59,335 nucleotides of DNA from Multifurca ochricompacta (GCA_022496185.1 WTXG01000222.1:1-59335), one strand, 5' to 3'; positions 45,201 to 56,942 are shown, numbered from the stretch's first letter. Made by a program: numbers and translations. Notes: generated from the letters alone by a model not told the origin.

Positions 45201-45580
45201 CAGTTTATACTAGGGTTGCTGGCCGCGAACCACGGATAACCTAGGATCATGTCGTCGACTCCAATAGATGCTATATAGAATCGATGTTGTTGGGTATTTC
45301 CTCCGGTCGTAATAAGGAGATCTACGCATTGATCAATTTTCTTTGTAGCATTGGGAGAGCCATCCGCGTTTTGTAGCTTTTTTGGAATCATTAACCGTTT
45401 TATGGGGAGTCAATGTTTGATTACTGTTCAGTAACTGATAAAATTCTCGGTTGCACCACTGTCAACCAGTGCTTCTATTGTGGCCTTTTGATTCACTCCA
45501 TGTAAGGGAACAACTATTTTCATTGCTTTGAGTGGTGATCTAAATACATGGTGTGAGACTAGAGCTTGAATGAAGGCCGC
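42296..45580 (-). pseudogene. Chromovirus C pol, five TGA stops
   Basis: The frame is -1 relative to gag. Protease (ALVDSGATENFI), RT (FFGLTNSPATF, VYMDDILIHT), RNase H (VDTDASGYALGATLS), integrase (HPGIDKTT, CAKC, MDLITDLPPS, SDRDPQF, FHPQTDGSSERMN) and chromodomain (LVSWVGYPASENSW). In-frame TGA at 45429, 45410, 45002, 44642 and 43187 (lowest base given). At each, the context suggests an ancestral Arg CGA, for example SY-stop-TVIKH and PAS-stop-PWDHK. Reading resumes in the same frame after each stop, with no indel seen. Confidence 0.92.
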
Positions 45581-45585
45581 ATCAT

Positions 45586-47993
45586 TCAAGCAATAAAAAA
45601 ATCCTCATTTCCCTTGAACTGGTCTTGTAGTTCGAGTCGTTGCTCATCCGTCATTGTTTTTAGCACCGTTGCGAGTGTTGACATACTGATGGAGGGAGTG
45701 ATCGGTGCTGAGGAAGTTGCGGACATCCCATTAGATCCGCTGGGTACCGCCGCAGTCGTGGGTGGCACTTCCAAGATGGTGGCGGTCCGGGCCGAGTTAT
45801 TTGGACTTGATCAGGGCTTTCTATTGGGACAATCTCGAACCAAATGCCCTCGCCGTCCACATTCAAAGCATTGTCCTTCCTTTCGGTACTGTTCCTTTTC
45901 TTCGGTGGTAGTTGCTTTTCTAACAGCATCCACATCCATCGCATTTGGGTCCTTTTTGCGATAGAACGTGAACTTATTCCCTTGGGGTGATGGGGTAGTA
46001 GCTGTTTTATTTCTAGTCAGGCTTTTCATGAAAACCCAATTTGCGTGGTGACGTTGGGCAGACGCTGATGCTTCTTTGAAATTTTCTGGCTGATCTTGCG
46101 TCAGCATTGTCACGACTAATTGAGTTGGTAAGCCTCGATAAAAGTACTGTCGTGTGGCTGTGTCGTCAATGTGTAGTCTGGCCCAAATGGCTAAGTTGTG
46201 GAATTTGGCAATATAATCATCTATATTTCCCTCCTTCATTTGTAATCGCTCCAGCGCTTGTAGTGCCTTTTGCCCCGCCACAACATCAGTCCATGCGGTA
46301 AGGAACGTTTGCCAGAAGGTTTCCCACACATTTACAACTCCGATTTGTCCTGTGTTTATGTCGGCAAGCCAGTATATTTGGTCCTCTACCCATCAGTCTA
46401 CTTTTGGGCCTCGGATCAATCCTAACGCGTAGGCCACTTTGGATCGTTCATTCTGGGCTAGGGGCACGAACGCATTAAGGGCAAAATGAAGTTCAAGCAA
46501 GGCGAACCATCTTTTCGCGTGGGCCCTGTCGCCGTCGAAGTAGGAGGGAGGAGTGTTACAACTCCACTCTTTTCCCTGACCCTTCCTTGATGCCATACCC
46601 ACTCCTGACCTCTGCCTTCTGCACATATGACCCTTGCCTCTGTAACTCTACTGCCTGATTCCTGTGGCTTGTATGCCCAGGACCCCACCCTGATGCCTGT
46701 GACATGATGCTCTCAGGACCCCTTACCCTTGATACCTGCACCTGACTCACTGATAGTTCAGCTACTGTGCTGATGGCTGCATTCCCCTTTCCCCTGATGC
46801 TTGGCCTCTGTTTTGGCCAGCATCTGTACCCTGTCCCTGTGGCTGACACCCATAGGATCTCTGACACTGTCCCTGCCAAACCTGACTCTGAATACAAGAT
46901 GACTTTGGCTTGCATTTGCCCCTCCAGGCCACATGACCTGTAGGCACATGACCTATCATGTGACCCTTGACCATGTGACCTCTTTGACCATGTGATCTTG
47001 GGCTTTGATCATGACCCCTTAGATCATCTGACCCATCAATCACTTGACCCTCTTCTCTGACTCCTGTGGGAGTATTCCCACACTGATAGGACTCCTGTGG
47101 GGCTTCCCCACATGACTATGCTTCTGATAAGGCTTATCCTTATCATGGACTATATTTAACATCTTAGCTACTATTGGATGATAAGGACTTGATTATCTAC
47201 AGTACCAGATCTCTGATACAGTACTTAAGACCCTGTAGACAGTCAGTAGAACCCCAGACTTGACATCTTGTACCTTCAGCCTAGATATCTCTGATTCGGA
47301 AATCTACTGCATCCTTTGCCCCTTCACATCTTTGATCTCTCTGAAGGGACCCCATTGCCTCTGGCAATGGGTGTGCACCTTTCCCTTTGAACCTGTCCCC
47401 TCCATCCTCTTTGGCTTTAGTCTGCTTGATGTGCTTTTGGCACTGCAGCTAAGCCCCATTCCTGCTTAACAGTCAGAGGGGATTAGCTCCCTTTGACTGA
47501 CTCTTCCCATCTCCCTCAGCACCTGGTTATGGTGCAGATCCATTCCATTTAGATGCTAGGAGGACCCAGTTGCAGTGTGCCGGGTCTGTCTTGCACCCAG
47601 GATTCATTGCCCTGGGAGCATAGAGCCTGCCCCTTTGACATGAGCCCTGAACGAGTCCCGCGAGCCTGTGCACGTCGCACCAGAAACGCCCTGCTGAGTG
47701 TTACAAGGAGCCCCTTCCATACGTCCTCCCTGTGGTACTGGGATGGGGGCTCCCTGGGGATTTCCTCCTGGATTTCCACCAGGATCTCCTCCAGGAGGGA
47801 TTCCTCCAGGGTTCCCGCCTGGGTTTCCTCCCGGGTTTCCACCCAGGTTTCCTCCCGGATGCCCGCCTGGATTCCCTCCGGGATGTCCACCTGGATTTCC
47901 TCCTAGGTTGGGGGAGTCGTTCTTGGGCTGTCTCGCAGCATGATTAAGTTGAGTATGTGTTCATCCTGGTTCGGTAAGTGTGATGGTGGCCAT
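45586..47993 (-). pseudogene. Chromovirus C gag, three TGA stops and a solo-LTR insertion
   Basis: Probable ATG at 47993 (MATITLTEPG). A TGA follows 10 codons later (47961-47963), then a Gly-rich segment of NPGG/HPGG tetrapeptide units (about 47760-47910). The frame is interrupted by 46554-47705 and resumes with SYFDGDRAHAKRWF, a Gag core (MWETFWQTFLTAWTD, HNLAIWARLH) and a CCHC knuckle (CFECGRRGHLVRDC). Further TGA at 46393 and 45811. It ends at GAT TTT TTT ATT GCT TGA, where T-TTT-TTT may allow -1 frameshifting into pol. Confidence 0.85.
46554..47705 (+). repeat. Solo LTR (1152 bp) in gag of chromovirus C
   Basis: Begins TGTTACAACTCC, ends GAGTGTTACA, with target duplication AGGAG at 46549-46553 and 47706-47710. 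TG...CA ends and a 5-bp duplication fit an LTR. TATATTTAA on the plus strand at about 47151 suggests plus orientation. No internal coding sequence. The family is not represented elsewhere in the window. Confidence 0.8.
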
Positions 47994-48354
47994 TTCTTCT
48001 AGGAGGGGCAGTATTCTGGGTGGAAGGGGCGGCGTTCTAGATGGGAGGGGTGCTGTGGGGGTTTCTGTCTGGGGACTTTCGGCAGGGGAGTCGCTTGCGA
48101 GTAGTGCAAAGCGATTTCGGTTTTCAAATGGTACGTTCTCTAATCGTTGTCTGGCTGATTGCTCTGGTAGGTTCTGTTCCGGTGACTGGTAATCAAGGGA
48201 CTCGTCGTCTGTCGAGGCGGCCGAGGAGGTCGAAGGGGTCTGGGGTTCGCGTGCTGAATACGATGTGATTATTCCGGGTTTGTGCAAGGGGACGCGTCGT
48301 CAGTTGCCTTGCGATTTCAGGTGAGTGGTTCTGTTTTTTTTCTGTGAAGTCTGT

Positions 48355-48365
48355 AAGTCTGTTCT
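48355..48365 (-). promoter_or_regulatory. Self-priming primer-binding site of chromovirus C
   Basis: Coding strand AGAACAGACTT, 2 nt beyond the LTR. The complement AAGTCTGTTCT lies in the LTR at 48622-48632, positions 35-45 from the first T of TATTTAAAG. Same geometry as in chromoviruses A and B although the 11-mers are unrelated. Confidence 0.8.
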
Positions 48366-48367
48366 AA

Positions 48368-48936
48368 TGTCACAGCCAGGTGCTAGCTGTGTACTAGGTC
48401 AATTCGCGTCAAGGATGGCAAGACAAGTATCAAGATCTCAAGGTTATCACCTGGGTGTTCAAGCCCTACAAGTTGCAGCGGGCGCGCGTGCGATGCGAAA
48501 TCGAACAGGGACACTCAGTCCTGTCACAAGATAACTGGGATGAAGACTCCTAAGGCGCGGCTTAGGGGCTCAAGAGGAATGGGGCTTCTGGTGAGTCTGT
48601 AACACCTGTATTGGGTACAAGAGAACAGACTTAAGGTCTGTCTCTGAAACTAGTGGTCTTTAAATACAGGTTGGAGGCTCAGTAAACTACTAAAGACTGT
48701 CCTAGGCTTCTACAGATGATATCATGGCTAGGTCATAGCTATGTCATAGTTGTATCAGTAAAGAACAGTCTAGTTAAATAAAGCATGGAGTTTGTGTGGA
48801 CTAAGAGGGGTTGTGCCCTCTGTACAGGTGGTCATAAGGACTTTGACCATTCAGTGAAGCTGTTGAAGCTGCGGAAATGTAAGGGATTTGGCATAGAAGA
48901 ACTGAGACAAGGTAAAAACACGAAATAATTGTCACA
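48368..48936 (-). repeat. 5' LTR of chromovirus C
   Basis: 569 bp, TGTCACAG...TTGTCACA, followed by the ATAAA target duplication. Confidence 0.95.
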
Positions 48937-49053
48937 ATAAATGTAATTGTAGATACATTATCACAAAAGAGATGTCAGAGAAGCAATATCAAAACATGCC
49001 CCAAAAGGGTATGGAAACAGGCATGGCGCAGGCTTGTACCTAGATGCTATAAT

Positions 49054-50994
49054 TAGTGATTGGCAGGGGTAACCCTGGGGTATCCTCATTGGTACCCGTA
49101 CCCGTACCCGTACCCGTCACTACAGGTACAGGTAACCTGTGGGTTACCCATGGGTCACCCGTGAAAACGCGTGCAAGTTCTTTACTTGCATCGCACATTT
49201 CGGATACCTGGCCTGGGACTTCCTGGACCAAGAAGATACACAACGCGTTCATTTGTGGCTGCTTAAGATCCCTCAATGACTCTTATTTTATGTTCAGAAG
49301 ATTGAGATAATTCATTATTTCATTTTTATTTTATTATTCTGCTTTCAATTTTATACAAGCACAACTAAAATACAGTATACAGAGATGATTAGATAGGATG
49401 TTATTAGTGATGTGCCTGGCCCGGCTCAAAGCCGGAAGCCGGGCCAAGCCGGGCCTGTTTGGGCCGGGCCAAGCCAGGCCATTTTGACAGCCCAGCGAGG
49501 GCTTTGGCCCGGCTCAGAGAAGCTAAAAGCCAAAGCTGCCGGCTCAGGCCACAGCTTTCAACAGCACATACAAGTGCAATAGCAATCGTCAAAATCAGTA
49601 GAAATCTGATCACAAAGTGGTTAATTTGGGTCACGTGATCATGTTTATTGCGGCATTTCAAACTTTTTCTTCAATATAGCTTTGCAATACGTAACACACC
49701 AAGTCAGATTTGGATTAGCTGAACTATAACTACTAGTTATATGTCATAAAATTTTCTCTACCAAAAGCCGCGGCTTGGGCCAAGCTGGGCCAGGGCCAAG
49801 CTGTCTGTGGCGGCTTTGGCTCGGCCCAGACTTTAGGAAAGCCGGAGCCACCTCAGGCCAAGCCAAAGCCGCGGCTTTTGGGCCAAGCCGGGCTGGAACA
49901 TCACTAGATGTTATAGAACATTGGTGAAAAGCCTGTCAGATAACCACACAGAATGCAAAATAATTGATGAACACATAGCAATTTGCAGGGGTAACCCCTG
50001 GATAATTGTTTTGATACCTGGGTTACCCATAAAATGAAACGCGTGCAAGTTCTTTACTTGCATCGCGCATTTCGGACATCCGGCCCGGGACATCCCGGTC
50101 AAGGAGATACGCACTTGGACACAACGCATTCATTTATGGCTACTCAAGATCCCTCAAAGATTCCTATTTTATGTTCATAAGATTAAGATAATTTATTATT
50201 CCATTTTTATTTTATTATTCTGCTTTCAATTTTATACGAGCGTGACCGATCTTTGCATTTCTGCGCATTTCGGATAAATGGCCCGGGCCATCCTGGTCAA
50301 GGAGATAAGCACTTGGACACAACATGTTCATTTATGGCTACTCAAGATCCCTCAAATATTGTTGCTTTATGTTCAGAAGATTAAAAGGATCCTTTATTTA
50401 CATTATTATTTTATTATTCTGCTTTCATTTCATACAAGCGCAACTGTCCTGGTGCGTTTAAGTCAACCTTCCTTAATAGGAAGGAGGTCAGACCACCATG
50501 TGATGCAATGTAGTCGCTGCCCCATGCAGCTTGTAGACACACGCGGGCCTTGTTTCAATAAAGTAATTTGATAATTAGATTATAGAATAGTCTATATTAG
50601 TCTAGAGTGTATTTTAGATAGTGCCAGACCGGCAGAATTGGTCGCGCGTTAATAAAACAGATGTATCATGGTTTTCAAGAAAGTGGATCACTGATAAGGA
50701 TTTTATTTTACATCGCACCATTAATTTGCTTTGATATTTTGTAGGATAATACTAGAACATATTTAACGCTACCCTGTAGCATACATCAGACGAGATCTTG
50801 TATTTTTGTGGCTGCAGATGTGTTTTATCTCGGAAATTCTACTGATCTTGTCAATGCATAATTGGCACCTATACCCGCCAAACCCGCCGCGTGGGTACGG
50901 GTTTCCATGGGTTGGGAGCCGTATACCCGTACCTGTACCCGGCAAAACCCGCGGCACTTACCCACGTGGGTATGAAACCCCTTGACAATCACTA
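49054..50994. mobile_element. Non-autonomous hAT element with TACCCG repeats
   Basis: Target duplication GCTATAAT (49046-49053 and 50995-51002); ends TAGTGATTGGCAGGGG and an imperfect complement (CCCCTTGACAATCACTA). Subterminal TACCCG runs at 49095-49120 and 50870-50970. An internal block is repeated imperfectly two to three times (ACTTGCATCGC...CCTCAA, near 49180, 50050 and 50260). No transposase. Confidence 0.88.
49405..49906. mobile_element. Small hAT element (502 bp), intact copy
   Basis: Target duplication GATGTTAT (49397-49404 and 49907-49914); ends TAGTGATGTGCC and TAGTGATGTTCC. It is the same family as the copia-split copy at 34371-40824, in opposite orientation. GGCC/AAGCC-rich ends, AT-rich centre. 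Confidence 0.92.
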
Positions 50995-51688
50995 GCTATA
51001 ATACTATTATCTATCTCACCTTGTTAGCTTATAGACTTAGATGCTTGCGGTAATGCGATAGCAACTGCTTTATCTATAGCAGCTATACAGTGGTTTTATA
51101 TACAATTTAGATGTATTATATTGCTACTAAATTAGCGTTATCTCGCTTGTTTATGAATGTGATTTGATCACATAATCGATCTGAGATGTATATACTCAAT
51201 ATCTAATTAATGACGCGTTTTTGATCTCATCAATTATGCTATCTATCTATCTATACACGATCACAATTATGTTGGACTGCTATCCCAGTACATGTGAGCA
51301 TACCTCCATCTGGACTCTGGCAGACCAAAATGATGAGATTATAGATGCAAAATAAGACAAGTGGGAACGTGCAAGAGGGTTTTAGAAGTGTAGCATAAAT
51401 TGTATAAAAACCTCTAAGTTCAATAGGAGTCCTTTTAAAATATTATGAAGTCGTGCTTGTATACAAGCGAAAATGACGGAGAAATGAGAAGTCGTACAAT
51501 AACACAATAGCATAACGGGAGTCTGTAGAATGTAATGCAAGTCAATCAACAATTGAATCTTCGGATACAAGTTATTTTCCTCAAGCGGTGACCAGAGAAT
51601 TAAGCAGGTGCAATTTGAGCGCATTGTATGGCATCACAAAACCAATTTACATTAAGGCATAAATGAAACATCTAGACTAATTGACAGC

Positions 51689-54600
51689 TCAATGGCCCAG
51701 TGAAGTATCAGCTTGCATGTGTGCAAGATGCAACCGCTTCTTGACAAGCATCAGTGTACAGATGGTATTCGCATTGAGACTAGCGCGATGGAGGGAGATC
51801 GTGTCGCGTCCACCAGAGAATATTCTCTCAACGGCAACAGCAGAACCTATGTCAGGTTCGGTCCATTAATAAGAAGAAGATTATTATTAAGTTTAAATTA
51901 CTCACCAGGAATGCATAGAATGTCACGCGCCAAACGAAGGAGGTTTGGGAACTGTGCGCATCGACCCATCCACCAATGAATTGGATTACAAGTGTCGAAA
52001 TCTTCAGCAGGGAGTTTGAAATATTCTTCGAGTTCATTGGTAGAGCTCTTCTCTTTTCTGTGATACTGAGCAGTGAAGGATTTCTGAGGAGGTGATCCCA
52101 AAATCGGCAGTGATGTGACAGGCAAAGATGATGCTGAAGATGATGTATGATCATCTGCCTTCACATAATTTCTATTGAAATAATTGAAGAGACTTGACTT
52201 AGAATGTTCAAGGTGATCTGAGAGTGCTGGATCATCATCATAGTCCACCCTCATGCCCTCGTATGAGATTTGTGGATCAAGCACTAGTGAGATATACAGT
52301 TAGTGAGTAACCAATTTAATAATCATTGACGCACGTGCAGCCCAAGTGTAGAAGGGAGATGCGTCATACTGGTAGTAATAATCGCTAAGCTTCTGGTGTG
52401 CATCTGTGAGACCGAGTTTGATTCTAGGCGACACCGAGCCAGGAAAGTCACGAAGAGTATTTCTAATATCATCTTGCAAGCCTCGAAATATGGCATGTGT
52501 CATTGAAAGCATTGGAATTTTTGTGGCAGACATCTCAGTAGTAGCAGCTCGAAATGATTTCAGCCAAGATGTCACAAGAGCAATGGATTCCCAGTCACTG
52601 TTACTGAGTTCAAGGGCATGGAGGTCCTTGTTTCAAGAAACATAAGAGTCGATAGTTTTGCGATAATCAAGGGCATGCCCTATAACATGCCAGTCAGAAA
52701 CCTCATACAAACAACCATGATAACTTACGAAGCATTTGATGCGTTGACGACCATCGGGTTCTCACATCAAGAATGAGTATATGTGGTGCAGTGCAATCAC
52801 CTAACATCCTGCCTCCTTCAAGTTGCACAAACTGAATTTCACGAGCCCAAGATTGACGACGTTGGGGCTTGAATGGACAGCCTTGATTATTTTCTGAAGC
52901 TGACCAGAATGTTACAGTTTAGTTGGTGAAGAACAGACCCATTACTTACCCTTTCAATAGCAGGCAGTGCACTGTCAGCTGCATCGACATCAGCTGTATA
53001 AGTATCTGTGTCTGGTATGTCTATGACACTCTCATCGTCCTCGCTATCACCCACTGTGTCATTGTCATGTTCACGCGAGAGTGGAATTGTAACATTGTCT
53101 TGGTAGTTGCCGCTACGCATGGTGGCTTTTTTCCCTTCAGCCTTTGAGATCGCCCCAATTCCTTTGAGAAGCTCACATTTAAAGATTAGATATGACGACA
53201 GTAATAAATATAATTTTATGTAATACCTTGATCGCAGCCAAGTGGATGGTATGCAGCATGCAACGCAACTGTGCATCTTGCGCCGAGAATGGTACCCCCC
53301 GTTGTTGACATCGCCACTCCAGTGATTTAACTAGAGTGTTGTTATTGCTAGCATTATCCATTACAAGGGCAATAATCTGCAAATGGATTAGAAACACATT
53401 TCTAGGCTGAGGATGGGAAACTCACCTTTCCAATGAGACCGTATAACTCTAGTGTTGCCCAAACCGCCTCTGCCATATTCTCTCCTGAATGCTCCCCAGT
53501 AAGCTCTTGGAAGTCAATCAGCAACTCCTCTGGAAGGGGATGATAAGATTATGCCAGTTGAATGAGGGGAAGAGCACGAACCAAGTTGCCCATCATTGGT
53601 TACATAGTGTGCAACAATCGCCAAAAACGCGTACTGATTGCTCGATGTCCATGCATCCAGTGACAAGCACACCTTCCCCTCGAGATTCTGCTCATATGGA
53701 TAAATATGTGGTATGAAGAAAATAAGATAATACTTACTGAGAACATTTTGCGAATGCCTTCAATTGTTTCCTCACCCATCTTCACAACACGCCGCTTGAT
53801 CCCATCGTGTTTCAGAATATTCAATGGACCACCATTGTGGTGTGTAAAATTCATCATCTTGATGAATTCAGGTTTCTCAACCTCATCAAATGGCTGGTCG
53901 CAGGCAACGATCCACTCAGTGAGGAGCCGTTCAAATGTTTCTTGATCCCATGGAACCTGACCATTGCTTCATGACATCCAAATGTTTGAGAAGTTAACAT
54001 TACTTACAGTGGCACAGGCTTTCTGGTCTTCAAAGGCTTTCTTGATGTTTTCAGATGACTTACCAAGCTTTCTTATGTATTCAGCTTCAGTGCATCCATC
54101 GAGTTGCTTTTTTCCAGATGCAATAGCAATCTCGTCAGGTGTTGGGGCTCGTCACAATTCTTAAGGATGTAGTAGAGTTGATACATTGGCCTAACATGGA
54201 CTTGGAGATTATTTATGAGTACTAAGGGAAGCATCATCCATCAGGAATGATAAGCAAAAAAATGATGAGAAACGCACCGCTTAGATTAGATTTCATTGTC
54301 TTCTTAATCGTACAAATCCTATGAGCGCCATGAAGGCAACAATAGTGGACATTGCCATCTTCTCCTGGGGTATTGTATGGCCCGTTGGTGATGACCTCGT
54401 AGAATAGATATATTGGACTCCTTTTTATATTTCCAGTCATCTATAAAAACCCACAATGAGACAATAATGTGAGAAACGCAAGGCAAAACTTGCCTTTTTG
54501 GGGTGAGGGATTTCGAATGAGCTTGTTGGAATGATGCTGGTATGCGTTGCTGCAGTCCAGTGGGGGTATCTTCATCTTCAATCTCCTCAACCTCGACAGA

Positions 54601-55200
54601 ACAAGTCCTCGCCTTCTTCGTTGGGGGTGTGGGCATCGGGTTCGTCTTTATCTTTGATTTCAGGATGCGTGCATGGCCCTTTTTGTTGCTGACCTCTGGT
54701 ATGGTTTTGAGGGTAACATATCAGCTAGCTACAAATTGTTAATTCACCTGACCATGGAATCACATTAAGATATCTCATACCTCTTCATTACTTATTTCCA
54801 TGGCATTGCTAGGATCATCTGATCCATCCTCAGCAGAAGAAGTGCTAAAATCAGCATCATCTACATCACTATTGACATCATTCATGACAGCTTGCTTGCG
54901 CTTCACAGAGGTCTTGTGTTTGAGAGAATGTGCGAGGCGCCGGTGGGATGATTGTACAGGATTCCCAAACTCATCAAGCTTCTCCACAGCAATAGCTGCG
55001 GCTAATCGTGTACCTGCAGTGGTTCGGACTGGACGAGAGCGTTGACCTGGAAGGATAAGTATTTCATAGCTGCACTCAAATTTCACTTGAATGAACTATT
55101 TACTACCTTGGTTTATGTGAGAACATGGTCGAATAGGTTTGGGAGTTTTTGATGCATCAAGCTGTTGACCTTCTGGTCCTTGGGCAGGCTGATCTGTCAT
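51689..55200 (-). pseudogene. hAT transposase gene of the 24 kb element, intron-rich, one TGA
   Basis: ATG at 55200 (MTDQPAQGPEGQQLDASK), first intron 55047-55106, then roughly eight to ten exons. Recognisable: a Cys/His segment (VHYCCLHGAHRICTIKK) near 54340; FERLLTEWIVACDQPFDEVE near 53900; the first catalytic region CLSLDAWTSSNQYAFLAIVA near 53640; the second, LVMDNASNNNTLVKSLEW, near 53340; and the C-terminal hAT dimerisation region NPIHWWMGRC then SAVAVERIFSGGRDTISL, ending with stop 51689-51691. One in-frame TGA (52633-52635, between SYVS and NKDLHAL) interrupts it; ancestral CGA fits. It probably mobilised this element and perhaps the small hAT elements. Confidence 0.85.
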
Positions 55201-55677
55201 GGTAAGGCAAAGTTGTAAGACTCCACCTAGGGCCTAGCACGAGTGCACTCGTGAGTTACCCGGATCCGAACTCGTGGGTATTTAGATTAGATAATCCCAT
55301 ACTCGGATCCGCATGAGTATGTTCCCACGGATCACCCGGAGCCGTGAGTCCTATACTCGCACGGATCCGAGTACTCGTGGGTATACTCGTAGGTTTACTT
55401 GTAAGGTTTGAGGCAGCCAGAGATCTTCATCTTGCATACACAGAAAGAATATATATATTACTACAATCCCACGAAGTTTCAAGTCAGATCATGCATCCGA
55501 TCCAAAATAAAACAAGAATCAGTTACAATATCTATAGAAACGCGAAAAAACGCGAAAAAACGCGAAGTGTGGGGCGCGCTGATCGGACTGTGCATTGCCT
55601 TCCTATCTAGGAAGGTAGGCTTAAGAATGCACGCGTCGGCACACGTCGGTACAGAGATGCCGGGATCACGCCTAATT

Positions 55678-56570
55678 GATAAGATCAAAAACGCGTTCAC
55701 AATTAATTAGATACTTAGGATATACATCTAAGTGATAAGATCAAAAATGTGTTCACAGTTAATTAGATACTTGGGATATACATCTAATACAAGTGATAAG
55801 ATCAAAATGCGTTCACAATTAATTAGATACTTGGGATGTACATCTAAGTGATAAGATCAAAAATGTGTTCACATTTAATTAGATACTTAGGATATACATC
55901 TAATACAAGTGATAAGATCAAAAATGCGTTCACAATTAATTAGATACTTAGGATGTACATCTAAGTGATAAGATCAAAAATGCGTTCACAATTAATTAGA
56001 TACTTAGGATGTACATCTAAGTGATAAGATCAAAATGCGTTCACAATTAATTAGATACTTAGGATGTACATCTAAGTGATAAGATCAAAAATGCGTTCAC
56101 ATTTAATTAGATACTTAGGATGTACATCTAAGTGATAAGATCAAAAATGCGTTCACAATTAATTAGATACTTAGGATGTACATCTAAGTGATAAGATCAA
56201 AAACGCGTTCACAATTAATTAGATACTTAGGATGTACATCTAAGTGATAAGATCAAAAATGCGTTCACAATTAATTAGATACTTAGGATGTACATCTAAG
56301 TGATAAGATCAAAATGTGTTCACAATTAATTAGATACTTGGGATATACATCTAAGTGATAAGATCAAAAACACGTTCACAGTTAATTAGATACTTAGGAT
56401 ATACATCTAATACAAGTGATAAGATCAAAAATGCGTTCACAATTAATTAGATACTTGGGATGTACATCTAAGTGATAAGATCAAAAATGCGTTCACAATT
56501 AATTAGATACTAAAGATATACATCTAAGATAATACAAGTGATAAGATCAAAACGTGTTCACAATTAAATA
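55678..56570. repeat. Minisatellite of about 16 units of 54-62 bp
   Basis: Units start GATAAGATCAAAA and end GATATACATCTAAGT or the longer TCTAATACAAGT. They resemble part of the copia-type LTR at 22366 (TTAATTAAGATACTGAG, ATATACATCT). A CGCG within the unit appears as TGCG, TGTG, CACG or CGTG in different copies, again CpG decay. Confidence 0.9.
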
Positions 56571-56636
56571 GATACAAGTGATAAAATCAATTCTGCATAA
56601 CCCTATATATAATATATTGTGTGTCTTTACCAGTGA

Positions 56637-56713
56637 GGCTGGGTGGCTTAGTGGTTAGAGCACCGGACCGAGCTTGTTCCCGGAGGTCTTAGGTTCAATC
56701 CATGTTTCAGCCA
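56637..56713 (+). tRNA. tRNA-like pseudogene or SINE head
   Basis: 77 nt with an A box TGGCTTAGTGG, a B box GGTTCAATCC and partly pairing acceptor ends (GGCTG / CAGCC). The anticodon arm is anomalous (loop too long) and the T stem pairs poorly, so no anticodon is assigned and a functional tRNA is doubtful. An A/T-rich tail follows, as in tRNA-derived SINEs. Confidence 0.5.
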
Positions 56714-56942
56714 TTTCTGTTCTAGGTTGATGAGCCTAGTAAAAAAATAATTTTATATAATAATATTCCCACGAGTATTCCGCAAGTACCCGTGCGGGTA
56801 CCCGGGGTGCCAAAATCAATACCTGGATCCGCATGAGTATTTTCCCATGGATCACCCGGATCCGCGAGTATCAATACCCGCGAGTTTTCCCACAGCTCTA
56901 CTCAAAAAACTCGCGAGTTACCCAGACTCGTGCTATGCCCTA

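Larger units (their letters stand above)
34041..48936 (-). mobile_element. Chromovirus C, decayed and interrupted
   Basis: LTRs of 569 bp: 48368-48936 intact, and 34041-34370 plus 40833-41071 split by a later insertion. Target duplication ATAAA at 34036-34040 and 48937-48941. Minus-strand gag, pol and ORF3 contain nine in-frame TGA codons and no other stop type. A 1.15 kb solo LTR lies in gag. The two LTRs differ at five sites, all at CpG. Confidence 0.93.
49012..51300 (-). repeat. Solo copia-type LTR, split by a hAT element
   Basis: On the minus strand the two halves (outside 49054-50994) follow the intact copia LTR: GTTGGAC near its start, GTATATAAAACC, GCAAGCATCTAAG, AACAAGGTGAGATAGAT and GCCTGTTTCC at the end. 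Divergence is considerable and the outer ends are approximate. Confidence 0.6.
55228..56942. mobile_element. Non-autonomous hAT element with internal minisatellite
   Basis: Target duplication ACTCCACC (55220-55227 and 56943-56950); ends TAGGGCCTAGCACGAG and TAGGGCATAGCACGAG. Subterminal ACTCG/CGGATCC repeats (55240-55400 and 56780-56920). The middle is a tandem array (55678-56570) and a tRNA-like segment (56637-56713). It inserted 20 bp upstream of the transposase ATG, so it may have cut its promoter. Confidence 0.9.

Noticed and set aside
55678..56570. Regular array that could suggest a CRISPR
   Set aside because: Units are contiguous without unique spacers and the context is a eukaryotic hAT element; it is a minisatellite.
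56637..56713. Functional tRNA gene
   Set aside because: A and B boxes are present but the anticodon loop is too long and the T stem pairs poorly.
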